The translations under genes were made by a program, and so were the position numbers. Below are positions 19,501-32,531 of a DNA stretch of 64,000 bases, piece after piece. A model generated the notes under the pieces. The model was not told the origin of the DNA. It saw only the letters and a program-made list of their open reading frames with translations, and ran no database searches. The stretch comes from Chloropicon primus. Taxonomy: Eukaryota > Chlorophyta > Chloropicophyceae > Chloropicales > Chloropicaceae. Numbering within the stretch: position 1 is the stretch's first letter; each line of letters begins with the position of its first letter. The stretch covers positions 1,612,001 to 1,676,000 of the forward strand of contig CP060755.1 of assembly GCA_023205875.1 (NCBI GenBank), given 5' to 3'.

Positions 19501-22500
19501 TCTGGATGTCAAGAGGCAAGGCTGCCAGGAACTCTGGATCAAGGTCCTGAGCTGACTCTTGTGCAGTCCTCAGCTCTTGGACTCCGGACGTCCTCTGGGT
19601 CTGACGTGCTCGCCCCTGAGAAAGGACCTCCTCTCTCAAATTCTCTGGCAACGCCTCAAGGAAGGCAGGGTCAATGCTGGGATTGGTAGCCCCTTGGGAA
19701 GCGACCGCCTGTTGGACAGGGTTCTGATTTGGTTGCTCGGCACTTGGATTCTGCTCCGATGTACGCGTGCTCGTACCTTCAGCGCCTGCACTTCCTCTCT
19801 CACGACTTTGGGAGTCTGGCACCCCCCTTTCCTCGCCTTGGCCCGACTTCTCTTGGCTAGAGGTGCCCGCGTCGCTAGGACCCGCAAGTTTCGGTTTGAC
19901 ATCCTCTTTCTTCACCGTGACATCCATTGCAGATTCAGGAGGAACGTCTTTCTTCATCGAGACACACCTTTCAATCAGCTCCTCTATCTTTTGCTCTGTC
20001 GCCCTCGCAGAAAGGGTTGTGGACAAACCACTGAGCGCGTTTCTCCCATTCTTAGAATTGTTGGGACCCTGGGCAGCAGTTTCCCGCGAGCTGAAGACAT
20101 TGAAACCTTCGTTTTGAGCCTCCACCTGCCATACACTCCGCGGCGATGCTGATCCAAACGAATCCACCAAATTTGCCAGCCTCTGGTGTACCCCCATTCT
20201 GTTCACACTCCCTTGCATGAATTCACTCTCCCAGAACAAGCTTGTGGAGTTGCTTGTGCTTGGATAGTTTCTGTAGTTTCTGTAGTCTTGGATTCCGAAA
20301 CTACCTCTCGAATTCGACGGACTGTAAAACGGGTTGAACAAAGGATGAAGACCGGTGGGGTTCCGGCTTCCCCGAGCAAGGCTCTGAAGTCTCCTCGGCG
20401 CCAGCGGCTCGTAAAGCCCGTCGTCAGAGACACCAAGAGCTCCGAAGAAGTTGTCCAAAAGAGGTATGCCTGTTTGCAGGCCGACGGATTCCCTCGCAGA
20501 AATTGCGCCACTGTTGTTGAACCGCATTTGGAATGGCGAACGCACTCGCACTTCTATCACGGGTGAATCAGACCATTCCTCCTCACTGTTATCGTCGCGT
20601 TCATGGAATACATATTCGTCTTCATTGTCAAGCATATCATTGTGCTCTCCCAAAGACCCACCACTTGATGTTGGACTCTCGATGTCAACCTCCGACATTC
20701 TCAGCAATGTCCTCGAGTGCGGGTGGAAACCTGCGTCATCGTCCCCAGAGACATGAGCATGCCCATTCATATCATCCCCCTGATGATCATCGGCACCGTC
20801 ATTGACTCTGCTGACCACAACTTGGAATCCCTCCGGCTGATTGACTCGTTCCCCTCCTCCATCGGATTCACTAATGTTCGAGAGGGATGAACTTGACGTA
20901 GAGCGAGACAACGACTCTCCTTCGCCATCTGACTCGGATATCAACTCAGATGATGGCTCAGATTCAACAAGATCAGAGATCAGAGACGAATCCGAGTCCA
21001 TGGCATTATCATCCTCGCTATCATTCTCCATGTCATCCATATGCGCGTCTTCTTCCGGATCATAGCCTCCTAGACTGCGGTATTGAACGTTCCTGAAATT
21101 CCTTTCATGTCTGTCTAGGTTCGGGGACGAAAATCCACGGCCACTTCCAAGTCCAGATGCATTTGTGTGCGGACAAATACCACCAGCACCAGATCCTTTC
21201 TTTCCGTCGTTTGCTTTAACTCTAGCAGCGACCGCAGCCGTATTGAGAGACTCAAGGATGGTATTCAGAGGCCTCAGAATTGTATTCAATACCTTGGACG
21301 CCTCTGGATTGTGCAAGTCTACGTTGTTAATGGCGCATACCAGGCCATCAACCACCTTCAGCTTCTTCATGTCCTGCACGACATTCTTCGACCAGGACTC
21401 GTCGGTTAAGTGCGCCACCTTGACTCCATTGAACATGTTTGAATTGGAAAGCAACGAGTTCACGAACTCCACGTAAGCTCTCAGTTTGCTTACTTCCACT
21501 GGTGTGTATCCAGCACTGGAGTACGAAGGCAAGGCCATCAAGCGACTCACAATGTGGTTCAGAATCTTAGGAAGAGCTAGACTACTGCACGAACAGACAG
21601 CAACAAGAAACAAGGAGCTCTTTTCAGCTATAACGGCTGGCTGAGACGACCTTTCCTTTATTTGAAGGGCGGCAGAAGGCTTTTTCTGGCTTTGAAGGTG
21701 CAGCAAACGATCTATGATGAAGCTGAGGACATTATTAGTGTCCGCTTCAACCTCAAGAATGTAATGCACACAAGATGAGTAATGGATGCAGAAGTCAGTC
21801 AGGATTGACAAGCACGTGGACACGGAATTGCGCAACCAGGTTTGCTTTGCCTCCCCATCCTTGTCTTCGCACGCGCTATCGTCCTGGTTCGTTTTTTCCT
21901 GCAGCAGGCTGGCATTCGATATAATCTTGTTCAGCAAATCCTGAACCACGGACGGAAAGACGACCTGGGAAGCTTTCAAGTTACGCTTCAAGGCGGTCAT
22001 TCTTGCTTGCACGCTTTTGCTCCTTCTAAGCAATTCCGCACCTCTCTTGCCCTGAACTTTTTGGGAGTAATCCTCCAGCGCATCCCGGCGTAGAGATATG
22101 TAGAGCATCCCGTTCTCTCTTTGAAGCTCGCAAACTGAAGATACCGCCAGTCTGAAGATTTTCTTGTCCCTCGAATAGAAGGGGAGGAAAGACTTGGAGA
22201 CGGTCTTCAACTCCACTTTTTGAAGGTGCCTGTGCTTGGGATGCAATTTCAGGACTCCACAGATCTGCAACTCCATGGCATCTTGGAGAGTCATCTCATC
22301 CTCTACTATGGATCGAAGAATTGTAGAGATCAGACCTTCAAGAGCAGGAAATTGGTTCTCTGATGGAATGCTGAGGATGGTGTCCACCATACCCATATTG
22401 TACAACTTGAGTGCAATCGCATGGTCTCGGCAGACCGTGGCTATCACTTGCAAACATGCCTGGCACAACTCCTTCCTCAGAGATACGGTGTATTCTTTTT

Positions 22501-25500
22501 TTTGCTCGACACCCCCCTCAGCAGTAGACTTCAAAGCGTCGTGTGCGCGCTGGCCTACTTCCAGCTGAAATTCTGAATCCTGCAGCTGCTCAAAAGCTTC
22601 CTTCAACTCGGCATTGCCAGAAGAGGTTTTACGAGCTACTCTCTCTGGATTTGAGAGCAACTTCAAATAGCAGTCTAGTTCCAAAAGCAAAGGCGACATC
22701 CATCTTGGTTGGGGCTTCCCTTTCGCACTATCGGTCCTCAAGAGCTCGACACAGCGAGGAATGATTCCGCACTCCAAAGCATGGTTTCTTACTGCCTCGT
22801 CTTTGCATGAAAGGAGAAGCAGTATGTGAAGAGCCACGAAAGTGTGAAAATCTGGAGATTGTGACAGTTTGGACATCAGCAACTTCACAATATTCCTCGT
22901 GTTTTCTTCCTTTTTCTCTTCACCATCAAGCACAATGCGCACAAGGACCTCGACAAGAGCAAAGGAATTTGTGAGAACAACTTCCTCGCCGTCCCCAAGG
23001 CAATTAAAAGAAACGTGGAGAAAATCTTCTACGCTTGGCAGGTGCAGCTGTCGAACATCCTGCGTCCCGCAAGACGGTTTCTGCCCCTTTTTCTTTTGGG
23101 CATCCTTTGGTTCCAAGGACATGGCCATTGCGCGCGCTAACTCATCGTCCTCCTCCTCCTCCTCGGGCTCTTCAGGGTGATTGAGAAGCCATTCCATGGC
23201 GATCTCCAAATTGTTTGACTTGACTTTGTTCAGTGCAGTCTCTGCCTGTTTTCTTGAGAATCCCATGGCCAAAATTTGCTCAATGATGCTTTCGCTAGGC
23301 TCAAATGCCTTCTCCTTCACGCTTGCGCTCGAAGGAGTGGTGCCCTTTGCTTCTCGGGCTGCATTGTGAAAAATGACCAGCAGCGCAGAGATCACCTGGG
23401 GAGGCAATCTTTGCCTCATACCAGCTTTCCATGCCTTGGTCGCTTCTTCTAAGACTTGGTGAAGCACCATCATGAACAATTGGTTGGAGTCTTGAGGTAC
23501 GTCCACTTCAGTGATACTGCGATCTCCAAACACTTCCGAGACCAAGCCCTCTGGGAACTTGGCCAAGAGCAGATGCGAAGTCGCCGTATTTACCAAGAGT
23601 GTTGACGGATTCAGCACAGACCCAAGAAAGATCAAGATCTTTGTGATAACCTTCGTCAGGGACTTTGACTCCTCCTTGTCCCGACTTTGACTGCTGCAGA
23701 GCATTGCCACATGGCTGCTCAAGCATTTCAAAGTCCTTTGGAGCACTGATCCCCTGATGAATGCGTTTATCAACAAAAAGTTGCAAGACTTCCTCCTCGG
23801 ATCTGCAAGCAAGTTGCTTATATCCTCGATCGACTGCGACACGAAAGACAGCTTTGCTCTCCTGAGCATTCCTTGACAGCATTCCCGCTCAAGGCTCTTA
23901 TCTGCATCGATCACAAACTTTTCCAAGCTCGAGGAGTCATCTTGCTTCTCCGAGAAGATAAAGTAATCAAAGCAGAGCCTTGCCAGAGCTGCAGCAGAAT
24001 CATAGGATTGCTTCCTGGGACTTGTTCTCAAATGAAGACTCCTGCTCGATCCTCTGTCACTTTGTGTATTCCTTGCCAGTGCCTGAAACAATTGTCTGAC
24101 GCTAATCAGTACCCTGCTGACAACATCAATAAACGGCTCAGACTTTGAGTATCTTTTGTGAGTCGAAGTCGTATCTGATTGCCTCGAGCTCCCGCGTGGT
24201 TCTGCGCCGCTATTGCTTTGCTCTGCAACGCTTTTGCCTGAGGTCCCTTTTCCATCAGATTCGCGAGGAGCAGAGCCGCTTTTATCGTTTGCCTTGCTGT
24301 CGTGATACCTCTTCACTTCTTCAAAGAGACAGGAGCACCAAATCAAGGACGACTGAAATGATCCGAGAAGCTCTAACAATTTTGCGCTGTAATCGATCGA
24401 AAAACCATTCAGCGTCAATGACGAGCTCCTAAGAAGATTCCCAGAGAGAGAAAATATGCCCTCTAAGGCATACAGGGTTCCCAGGATAGGCCTTTCCTTC
24501 ACACCCGGAAAAGACAACGTCTGGTCTTTGCCTTTTGCATCGTCTGAACGACCATTCGGCTGTTTCTTCACAGTATGGTCTTCAAGCATGTAGGAACAAA
24601 TCATTGACATCAAGTCGTGGCTCTCTACACCCTTCCAAGCACTAAGCAGCGCCTCGAGCTCCTTGATTAGAGAAGTCGCAACCTCCTTTGAGTGAGACGG
24701 GTTCAGCACTCGGAAGGTCGAAAACAATTGATGAGTTGTTGCCGGGCTTTGTTTTTTCACAGGAATCGTGTAAAGCTTCAGCAGAAATTTGATTCCTCCC
24801 TTTTGCACAAAAGCCTTGCCGACAGAAGGATTCGACAACATTGCTTCTAACAATCTCGCAACGTTGATGACTATTTCTGACATCGAATCCAGGTAAACAT
24901 CTGACGCAGAGGGTTGAGAGGAAGACGAAGGCCTCCCAGATCCATCAAGAGTCGAATCTGTGTCCATGGGCTGGGAGCTGCTCGCTTGACCAGCACTGTT
25001 GTCGCACCTTGAATCATCTCCCGATTCATTTTTGATGGCAGAAACCTGCTGTTCTTTCTTCAACTCCTCACCAATGCCCATGATTTTGTCCACAATGGTG
25101 AACATGACGTCAATGCAAGTCTCCTTCATTTCTGGCACGTGCCTCACTAACTCGTCCAAGCCATTGCCAAGCATGGATGGAGTGTCTCCCTGCAAAGCCC
25201 GACAATGCTGAGGAGACGTAAAGATAGAGACGAGGCAGTCCAAAACTTTGGATTTCTGAACAGCTTTCAGGCCCTTCTTGTTCAGACACAACGCCACCAA
25301 GGTCGAGGGAAGGCAGCAGACCGTATCCGGGGTCACAAGGACACCGTTTTGAACAGTTTCCAAGAAAGCTTTCGGCAGTTTGTGCTTCTCGATGATCGGA
25401 AAGCACGTTGGATCATGGTGGAGGATGTCTGCCATGACGGTAGAGGCAAGCGAAAAGACACTGCTTCCAAGATCCTTTGCCTGCTTGAATATTGCCTCCA

Positions 25501-27239
25501 AGCACTGTGGGAGACCCGAGCTCTCCCCGTCAAAGGTGAGCCTACTCTGTGACCACTCTGTGTCACTGTAGCAAGTCAAGGCGGCAGCCCTTAGAATGGA
25601 TTTTACGAGAAACCGCTTTGCGAGCACTTTACTAGCCCCCAGGCTGGCACCTTGCTCTTCCGTGCCGTTTTTGCAGTCTTCCATCTCAGAGTCGTTTTCG
25701 AGCAATCCCAGCTCCTTCTGCAAGCGCATTATCATCGCCTTGAGACCTTGAAACTCGCGAAATGTCCTCATCACTGAGGGATCACGTTCCACCAGGGCCT
25801 CCAAGATTCGCACAGCGCCAGAGACGATCTGGAGGTGGGGGCCAGTGTATGCCTTGATGATATCCACAAGTATTTGCACTAGGCCCAACTGGGCCAACAT
25901 GGCACAGCCCTGGTTTGACACAGACAAGACTGACACAAGAGACAGCAGGGACTCCAGCAGCTTCTTTCTTTCCTGCGTACCAGTGTTTGCGGCCTCGATC
26001 ACCTCCTTTAGGAAGCGCACAAATTTCTCTTTTTGCTTTCCGCTGTTGAGGTTGCGGAGAAACAGGGATTGCCTGCTCCTGTCACAGCACATGGACGCCA
26101 GCGCCCTCGCCGCCAAATTTTGCAAGTCTCCACAGCCTGCCTCCTTGTTGTGAAGGATGTTCAGCAGATCCAGGACGAGGTCAGGCTCGTTGAGTAACAG
26201 AGACAAATCTTCGTGGTCCGGGCTGGACTGAAAGAGGATGTGGAACGCGGAGAGCCTCATCCTCACCGCATCCACTCTGCTTTGGGGTTCCTTGAGGCTT
26301 CTGACGATCCTGATACGATTCAGGAGAGCAAAGCGCAACTTGAGAGGCACGCCGTACTCCTTCGTTAGGTGCTCGCACACCTCCAGGTTACTCCCGTGCT
26401 GCAAGCTCTGGTGCGTGTCCTTCAACTGGATCACTTGGTGACCCTTGGCTTTCCCCTTGGTCTCCTCGTCCCTGAAAAACTCAAAGTGCAACTCGAACCT
26501 TGAGCCGCCGCCGCTGCTGCTGCTCGCCGCATCGCTGGGGTCGCCCCTCGCTGTTACGCACGAGTACATCGATGAATACGCTTCGATGCCACCCCAACCC
26601 TGGGCCAGGGAGAATATTCTGCTGTAGAGCTCCGTGTTCCCGTGGTGCCACCGGGCGGTCGACTGGAACTGGGACCTGCGCGATATAGTCACAAGAGTGC
26701 TGAGCGACGCAAACACGACCTCAGGCTGCGATGCCGCGAGAAGGTTCGCGAGGTGGTCCAGCGACCCGTAAGCGTGCTTGCTCGTGCAGTTCTCCAGTAT
26801 TGTCCTCGACACCCGAAGAACCTCGAGGCAGGTCTCCACCGGGAACTCCTCCTTGGGCGCATGCGCCTCGTTCTCCCAATCCAGAGTGAAGCGGTGGCAT
26901 TTGACGTGCTTTTCGAACCAAGCGTCGAACAAGTTGAAGAGTTCCAGCCAGTGATTGAACTCTCCTCGGTCGAAACGGGACTGGTATTGATCGCTCCACT
27001 CGAAGGCCCTGAGCGCCTGCAGGAAGCCCTCGTCGCTCTTCCCGCCCTCGTCGGCGATGGCAGCGATGGCCTCCCTCACGGCCTCGGGCTAGGCAAGACG
27101 AACGAACGCAAAACAATGACTCAGCATATAGGTCCTTGGGGGTGGCGCGACAGCCGTGTTGGGCTGGCGGGAAGAGAAAACAAGTGTTGAAAGGCAAGGC
27201 ACTTACCACCTTGACGTTCTTCCGCGTCTTCACCCTCAT
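16571..27239 (-). CDS. UPL1: giant HECT E3 ubiquitin ligase, UPL1/UPL2 (HUWE1) type
   Basis: 3,516 residues in two exons: a tiny first exon 27207-27239 (MRVKTRKNVKV) and 16571-27088, with a 118-base GT-AG intron. The short exon gives the proper ATG; the long frame alone would start only at GTG. Layout matches plant UPL1/HUWE1: N-terminal armadillo-like DUF908/DUF913 region, a UBA domain (EQILAMGFSRKQAETALNKV) with a following UIM-like acidic helix near residues 1270-1330, long acidic Ser-rich stretch near 2010-2130, ubiquitin-binding LP-type motifs (FLEALPENLREEVLSQ, FLAALPLDIQNEVLAQ) near 2450-2600, and a C-terminal HECT domain. The catalytic Cys3483 is in LPTSHTCFNQLDIPEY. It starts head to head with the UPL6-like gene. 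Confidence 0.95.
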
Positions 27240-27699
27240 CCTTTATCTTCCTGTCTCGACGCTCTCCAGCTCCCTTCCTTAGTTCATCGTCCTCGTCCCG
27301 ACCTACGCTTCACGTACTCCACCCCTCTTCGAGCTGAGCTCCCGTGTGCTCCGAACCGTTTCGTGCTCCGCGGGTGCTCGCCGGCAAGGCGTTCGGCTCC
27401 TTCTCCTTCTCCTTCTCCTTCTCTCCCCGCCCCCCAGGCACCCTACGCGACCCCCCTCACGAGGTCTCCTCCCTTCCCTTTCCCTTCCTCCCCTCTCTCT
27501 CTTCTCGCTCTCTCTCGCGCGCGCCAGTCGGAGTCCGTCTTCTCGACGTCGACGATCGCCTCTCTCTCTCTCTCTGGCTCTTTCTTTTGGTTTCGCGATC
27601 GACAGAGGACGGGGGGGAGGAGAACGCGGACGCGGAGGCCCTCTGAAGGAAGAGGAGGAGGCGTGGTGTGCGTGCGTGTGCGTGTGGAGAACTGTCCTC
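27240..27699. promoter_or_regulatory. shared promoter region between two HECT ligase genes
   Basis: 460 bases between divergent start codons. It holds a CTCCTT repeat (27397-27422), pyrimidine-rich stretches with CTCTCTCT, and no TATA box that I can pick out. Both flanking genes encode HECT ligases, so they may be co-expressed. Confidence 0.5.
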
Positions 27700-30690
27700 A
27701 TGTTCTTCGACGGGGATCACCGAACGCGGAGGAGGAAGGTGAAACTGGGGGGGAGGAGCAAGGTGCAGGATAGGCAGCAGACCCTCCAGGAGGCGAGGAG
27801 GCAGAGGGAGGAGAGGCAGAGGAGGAGGAAGGAGGAAGAGGCTTCGAGGACCATTGGAGCCTCCGTGAGGGGAAGGCATGTGGCCAGGGAGGAGAAGAGG
27901 AGGGTGAGGGAGGAATGGGTAGAGAGGAATGGGGTACTGGGCGAGACGCTCGCGGAGTGCTCGGCCGGTGGGGAGGCTGGGCTGCTCGCCGTGAGGCAGC
28001 TCGTCTTCTTCGCCGATCACACGAGGCAGGACGCGCTCAGGCTCTGCTCGGTGTGCGATATGGCGAGGAGGAGCTTCAAAGAAGTCTGGCTGGACGAGGC
28101 GCGGTGCGAGCGGGCGGGCAGGCTCCCGAGTCTCTGCCACTTGCTGGTGGCCAGAAGCGTGTCGCTCCTGAAAAGGAGCGACTGGCTCGAGGGGCAAGAG
28201 CCGGGAAACGCTTGCGGGTCGGAGGGAGGGGGAGGGGACTTGGTGATCAAGGCTATCGAATCCGTGCTGCCCTTTCTTGAACTGTACCTGGACCTCGACA
28301 GGCGCTGCGGCGCGGCAGTCGATGCGGCCGTCGCAAGGACTCTCGCCTTCGTCGTCCAGTCGGGCCTATACCAGTGCGTCGCAAAGCTGCTCGAGTTGGC
28401 GGAGGCCGTGCCAGAGCACCGGGGTCAAATAGAACAGACTTTGATCAAGCTGGTCAAGAGGTGCTTGGAGGAAGAGCTCGTCCACAGCGATCTCTTGGAC
28501 CTGCTAACGGTGACGTGGGTTTTCGAAGAGGGGAGCAAGTTCATGGCAACTCTGAGGGAGCCCTTGTGGGAGGGACTCATGGGGGCGGCGGCCACACCCC
28601 AGGGGGCCGGAATGGTAGGGAGGCTGCTGGAGAGGCACAAAGGCGACGGTGACGTCCACGTGACCTTGCTGAACAACTTCCTGCGGCTGTCCAGGAGTCA
28701 GAGAAATCAATCTAGGTACCTGGCCCCCTTTGTTGGCTTGCTGGACTCTCTGCTCGCCCCCTCGCTCGATGCCAGGCCCGGGGCGGAGCCTCGTGGGGAC
28801 GCCGGTAGAGCCTCGGAGGAGTTGAGCCTGATAGTCACAATGCTGACGGAGAACGTGGAGATGTGGAACGGCTTATCGAAGTCCATCCTGCCCGGCACGG
28901 CGAGCGAGGAGATGAGCCAAGAGAAATTGGATGGAACCCTGGCTCTCGTTTCGCTCTTCTCGAAGCTGATCACGCACTGTGGGGACGCCCAGGCCCTTGT
29001 AGTGATGCTGACCTCGCTCGCGTTCAAAGTTCAGTTTCTGGAGAAGCTGTGGTTCTTCGTGAGGAGCCAGTTGGATTTGGCCTCCATCAGCGAGGGTGAC
29101 CAGGACGACATCAGCAAATCCATCGTCGTGCTTTGCACGGTTCACGTTCTCAGGTTGCAGATCATCAACGACAAGGAGTACTACCAGCAGAATTCCCTCA
29201 TGGACGTCTCAGAACTGAATGACGTTGTGGTGTACATCAAAACGTACATCTCCAACCTGATCGAAAGCAGGCAGCTTTCCGTGGATGACATGGAGGGCAG
29301 CCACCTTTCGTGGTACGAAAAGATGCTGTTTCACAAAGCTGTGGACCACCTGGATAAGCTTCACGAGCAGAACGGCAGGTATCACCTGGTGGAGGATGCC
29401 TCGTTCCACCTGAAAATCACTGCTGACGAGGCATTCCTGAAAGATGCTGAGAACGGAGGGAAGGCGAGATTGATTTGCGTGTACTGCCCCTACTTCATAC
29501 CGTTCCACGACAGGGTGAAGATCTTCAGGCACTTTCTTGAGAAGGACAGGGCCGATTACTACAGCAATCTTCCCCCGGAAGTGAGGATGAACCCTTTCCT
29601 CAGCGCCAAGACGGTGGTCATACGGAGGAAGTACATTCTGGAGGACGGGTACAGCAAGCTCGATCATCTGGGCCAGGCGTTGAAGTGCATCGTGAGGATC
29701 CAGTTCATCAACGAGCTTGGGGAGGATGAGGCCGGCGTGGATGGCGGGGGGCTCTTCAAGGATTTTCTGGAGAATTTAATCACGACGGCCTTTGATACCC
29801 AGTATGGGTTCTTCAAGGCGAATCCGGAGAACAAGCTCTACCCAAATCCTTCCTCGAGTTCTGTGACGACGGAACATCTCAATTTTTTCCGCTTCTTCGG
29901 CAGGATGATCGGCAAGGCCATCTACGAGGGAATTCTGGTGGACGTGCCCTTCGCCGAGTTCTTCCTTCGCAAGATCAGGGGGAAGAAGAATGGATTCGAT
30001 GACTTGCAGACTCTGGACAAGGAGCTTCACAACAATTTGTGCTTCTTGCGGGGCTACGAGGGGAAGATTGAGGATCTTGGCCTGTACTTTGCTGTGGAGC
30101 AGGACAACTTTGGCAGGGTCGTCGTGGAGGACCTTATTCCCAAGGGGAAGGACACGCTCGTCTCCAACGCTAGCGTGATAAAGTACATTCACTTGATGGC
30201 GAACTTCAAGCTGAACATTCAGATGAAGCAGCAATCCATGGCGTTCATGCAAGGCCTGCAGGACCTGGTGAACCAGGAGTGGATATCCCTGTTCAATGAC
30301 TCGGAGCTGCAAGAGCTGATATCTGGCTCGGAGAAGGGCTTTGACTTGGAGGACATGAGAAAGAGCATGCACTATTCGGGGGGCTACAACGAGGCCCACC
30401 CTGTGATCAAGACTTTCTGGTCAGTGGTCTCGGGGTTCACCATAGAGGAGCAGCAGAAGCTTTTGAAGTTCATCACGGCTTGCTCGCGACCCCCGCTCCT
30501 GGGCTTTTCCTTCCTTGAACCGCAGCTTTGTATCCAAAAGGGAGGAGGCAACGAGGGGGACTGCTCGAGGCTGCCTACTGCGGCGACGTGCATGAACTTG
30601 CTCAAGCTGCCTCCGTACGCGACCAAGGAGGAGATGGACGAGAAGATCAGGTACGCCATCAACAGTGGCAGCGGGTTTGACTTGTCTTGA
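27700..30690 (+). CDS. UPL6: HECT E3 ubiquitin ligase, UPL6 (UBE3C/Hul5) type
   Basis: 996 residues from the ATG at 27700. The N terminus MFFDGDHRTRRRKVKLGGRS followed by a basic coiled IQ-like helix (RRQREERQRRRKEEEA) is the hallmark of UPL6/UBE3C/Hul5, which extends ubiquitin chains on proteasome-bound substrates. The HECT domain fills the last 370 or so residues: VRIQFINELGEDEAGVDGGG, FFRFFGRMIGKAIYEGILVD, and catalytic Cys964 in LPTAATCMNLLKLPPY. An earlier in-frame start region exists but is not ATG-led and looks like untranslated leader. The length is close to plant UPL6. Its 3' end almost touches the convergent DEG9 gene (39 bases). Confidence 0.95.
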   Translation: MFFDGDHRTRRRKVKLGGRSKVQDRQQTLQEARRQREERQRRRKEEEASRTIGASVRGRHVAREEKRRVREEWVERNGVLGETLAECSAGGEAGLLAVRQLVFFADHTRQDALRLCSVCDMARRSFKEVWLDEARCERAGRLPSLCHLLVARSVSLLKRSDWLEGQEPGNACGSEGGGGDLVIKAIESVLPFLELYLDLDRRCGAAVDAAVARTLAFVVQSGLYQCVAKLLELAEAVPEHRGQIEQTLIKLVKRCLEEELVHSDLLDLLTVTWVFEEGSKFMATLREPLWEGLMGAAATPQGAGMVGRLLERHKGDGDVHVTLLNNFLRLSRSQRNQSRYLAPFVGLLDSLLAPSLDARPGAEPRGDAGRASEELSLIVTMLTENVEMWNGLSKSILPGTASEEMSQEKLDGTLALVSLFSKLITHCGDAQALVVMLTSLAFKVQFLEKLWFFVRSQLDLASISEGDQDDISKSIVVLCTVHVLRLQIINDKEYYQQNSLMDVSELNDVVVYIKTYISNLIESRQLSVDDMEGSHLSWYEKMLFHKAVDHLDKLHEQNGRYHLVEDASFHLKITADEAFLKDAENGGKARLICVYCPYFIPFHDRVKIFRHFLEKDRADYYSNLPPEVRMNPFLSAKTVVIRRKYILEDGYSKLDHLGQALKCIVRIQFINELGEDEAGVDGGGLFKDFLENLITTAFDTQYGFFKANPENKLYPNPSSSSVTTEHLNFFRFFGRMIGKAIYEGILVDVPFAEFFLRKIRGKKNGFDDLQTLDKELHNNLCFLRGYEGKIEDLGLYFAVEQDNFGRVVVEDLIPKGKDTLVSNASVIKYIHLMANFKLNIQMKQQSMAFMQGLQDLVNQEWISLFNDSELQELISGSEKGFDLEDMRKSMHYSGGYNEAHPVIKTFWSVVSGFTIEEQQKLLKFITACSRPPLLGFSFLEPQLCIQKGGGNEGDCSRLPTAATCMNLLKLPPYATKEEMDEKIRYAINSGSGFDLS

Positions 30691-30729
30691 CCGACTTGAT
30701 GATTCATAATTGTATTAAAGAATTTTATT

Positions 30730-32391
30730 TCACCTCTTCCGTCTCTTCTTCTGGCCCTTTCTGTCTCGCCTCAAGTACTCCTCGACGTCGCCTGACATTG
30801 CCGAACTTATCAAATGCTGCGACAAGATGCCCTCCGTCGAGTTCCTGGCCTCCTCCGTGTTGATGATGACGACCTGATCGAATTCCAGATCGAAGCGCAG
30901 GTACTCCAGGCTGCAGTTCTCTATCATGTCAACCAAGTGGTACAAGTTCTCGACCTTTTCGCCGTTGAAGGACTTGACCTGAGTGTTGACGATGTCCTCG
31001 TAGCCCACGTTCACTTTGGCCGGCAGCACCGAGCTCAGCACGACGACCTCCTCCCCCTCCTTCTCGGGAAATGCGTGGACTCGTCTCAGCAGGTGCACGG
31101 GCGCTTCGTACATGTAGTCCTTCCCGTACTCGCTCTTGAGGAACTTGAGATTGACGGGGGTGAAGAACAAACCCGCTATGACGAAATACGACGGCCGCCT
31201 CTCCTCGATGTGCTGCGGCACGAGACGGCGGGGGGGGAGCAGCACCGGCTTGATGATCATCGCCTTCGCGTTCGCCCTCGCAACCTTCCCCTCCTCCGTT
31301 CTCAGGACCTTCACCTTGGCGCTCTCTCCCGAGAACTTCTGAGAGACCAGGTAGGTGAAATTGATTCGCTCCCCGGAGCGGAACTGAACCGTGCCGTCGT
31401 TGGCGATCTCGACCCCCTCGAACTCAAGCAGGATATCTCCCCTCCTCAACAGCTTCGAGCTCGGCGACGTTTGGTTCACGCGCTTGATCAGCACGCCCTT
31501 CTGGTCCTTTCTCATCCCGAGCGCCTTCCTCAGAGCCGCGTTCTCCATCGACTGGTACACGACGCCCAGAGTGGGAAAGCCCGTGTACTTTTGGTTCCTC
31601 TCGAAGTCCGCGATAAAGTGCTCGACCACTGGGGTGGGGATCACGTACCCGCAGTTCTCCGCGTCCTCGTTCTTCAGGCTCTGGAAAGCGATCCCGACGC
31701 ACTGGCCCTCGCTGTTGAAGGCTGGGCCCCCGCTATTGCCAGAATTGATCGCGGCGTCGATCTGCAAGCTCAGCAAGTCCGTGGCGCCGTGGATGTACGA
31801 AGTCACCTCGATTCGGCTCACGACCCCAGATGTGACGCTTATGGTATCCCCCCCCACGGGGTAGCCAATGACGGTGACGTCGTCCTGCAGGCTGGGGAGG
31901 CTGCCGAACTCAATGGAACGGAGGCCTTTCCAGAAGTTCTCGTCGTCCACCGTGAGCATCGCGATATCGCACTCGATTCCGATCGATAGGACCCTCGCCA
32001 GGTACTTCTCGTCGCTCCCCCTGCGCTTGACCTTAACCTGGGTGTGGTGCTCCACCGAGTGCGCGTTCGTGAGGATCACCATGCCCCTCTCGTTCGCGCT
32101 CCGGATCACGAAACCCGAGCTCGTCGAGTTCACCCCCCGTTTCTTCTGCCAGGGCAAGCTGAAGTTGGGCTCCGTGTGCGTGCAGTAAACCTTGACGATG
32201 GAATCCATCACGTCCTTCGGGTCCGCGTCCCCCCCGTCCAGCTCCAATGCAGAGTCTGCCGGCTCCGCCATTCCGTTCAGCAGTCCCCTCCTGCTCTTCG
32301 GCGAGGACGCTCCCGGCGACGGTCCCGTCGTGTCCTTGTCCGCCCTCGTCCCCCCCCTCCTCGCTCGCGCCTTGGCCTGCCTCCCCGTCAT
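30730..32391 (-). CDS. DEG9: DEG9-like HtrA serine protease
   Basis: 553 residues from the ATG at 32391. Strong match to plant DEG9, a nuclear/nucleolar ATP-independent HtrA protease: [35 protein letters not shown] and [20 protein letters not shown] are near word-for-word family motifs. The triad is His111 (NAHSV), Asp142 (ECDIAML) and Ser220 ([10 protein letters not shown]). One or two PDZ regions follow (residues about 270-500). The C terminus [13 protein letters not shown] is a likely nuclear localisation signal, and the N-terminal 40 residues are basic too. Confidence 0.93.
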   Translation of the reverse strand: MTGRQAKARARRGGTRADKDTTGPSPGASSPKSRRGLLNGMAEPADSALELDGGDADPKDVMDSIVKVYCTHTEPNFSLPWQKKRGVNSTSSGFVIRSANERGMVILTNAHSVEHHTQVKVKRRGSDEKYLARVLSIGIECDIAMLTVDDENFWKGLRSIEFGSLPSLQDDVTVIGYPVGGDTISVTSGVVSRIEVTSYIHGATDLLSLQIDAAINSGNSGGPAFNSEGQCVGIAFQSLKNEDAENCGYVIPTPVVEHFIADFERNQKYTGFPTLGVVYQSMENAALRKALGMRKDQKGVLIKRVNQTSPSSKLLRRGDILLEFEGVEIANDGTVQFRSGERINFTYLVSQKFSGESAKVKVLRTEEGKVARANAKAMIIKPVLLPPRRLVPQHIEERRPSYFVIAGLFFTPVNLKFLKSEYGKDYMYEAPVHLLRRVHAFPEKEGEEVVVLSSVLPAKVNVGYEDIVNTQVKSFNGEKVENLYHLVDMIENCSLEYLRFDLEFDQVVIINTEEARNSTEGILSQHLISSAMSGDVEEYLRRDRKGQKKRRKR

Positions 32392-32531
32392 TCCCCTCCC
32401 TCCGCAAGTCTTCGGTCCCAAACCAAAAGGTCCTCCGTCCTTGAGTCTCCTGGGTGTGCCCCCCCCTCTTCCTCGCCCCTCTTCAAAGCAGAAGCAGGAG
32501 AGAGAGGGAGAGAGGAGTGGATAAGGCGAGG

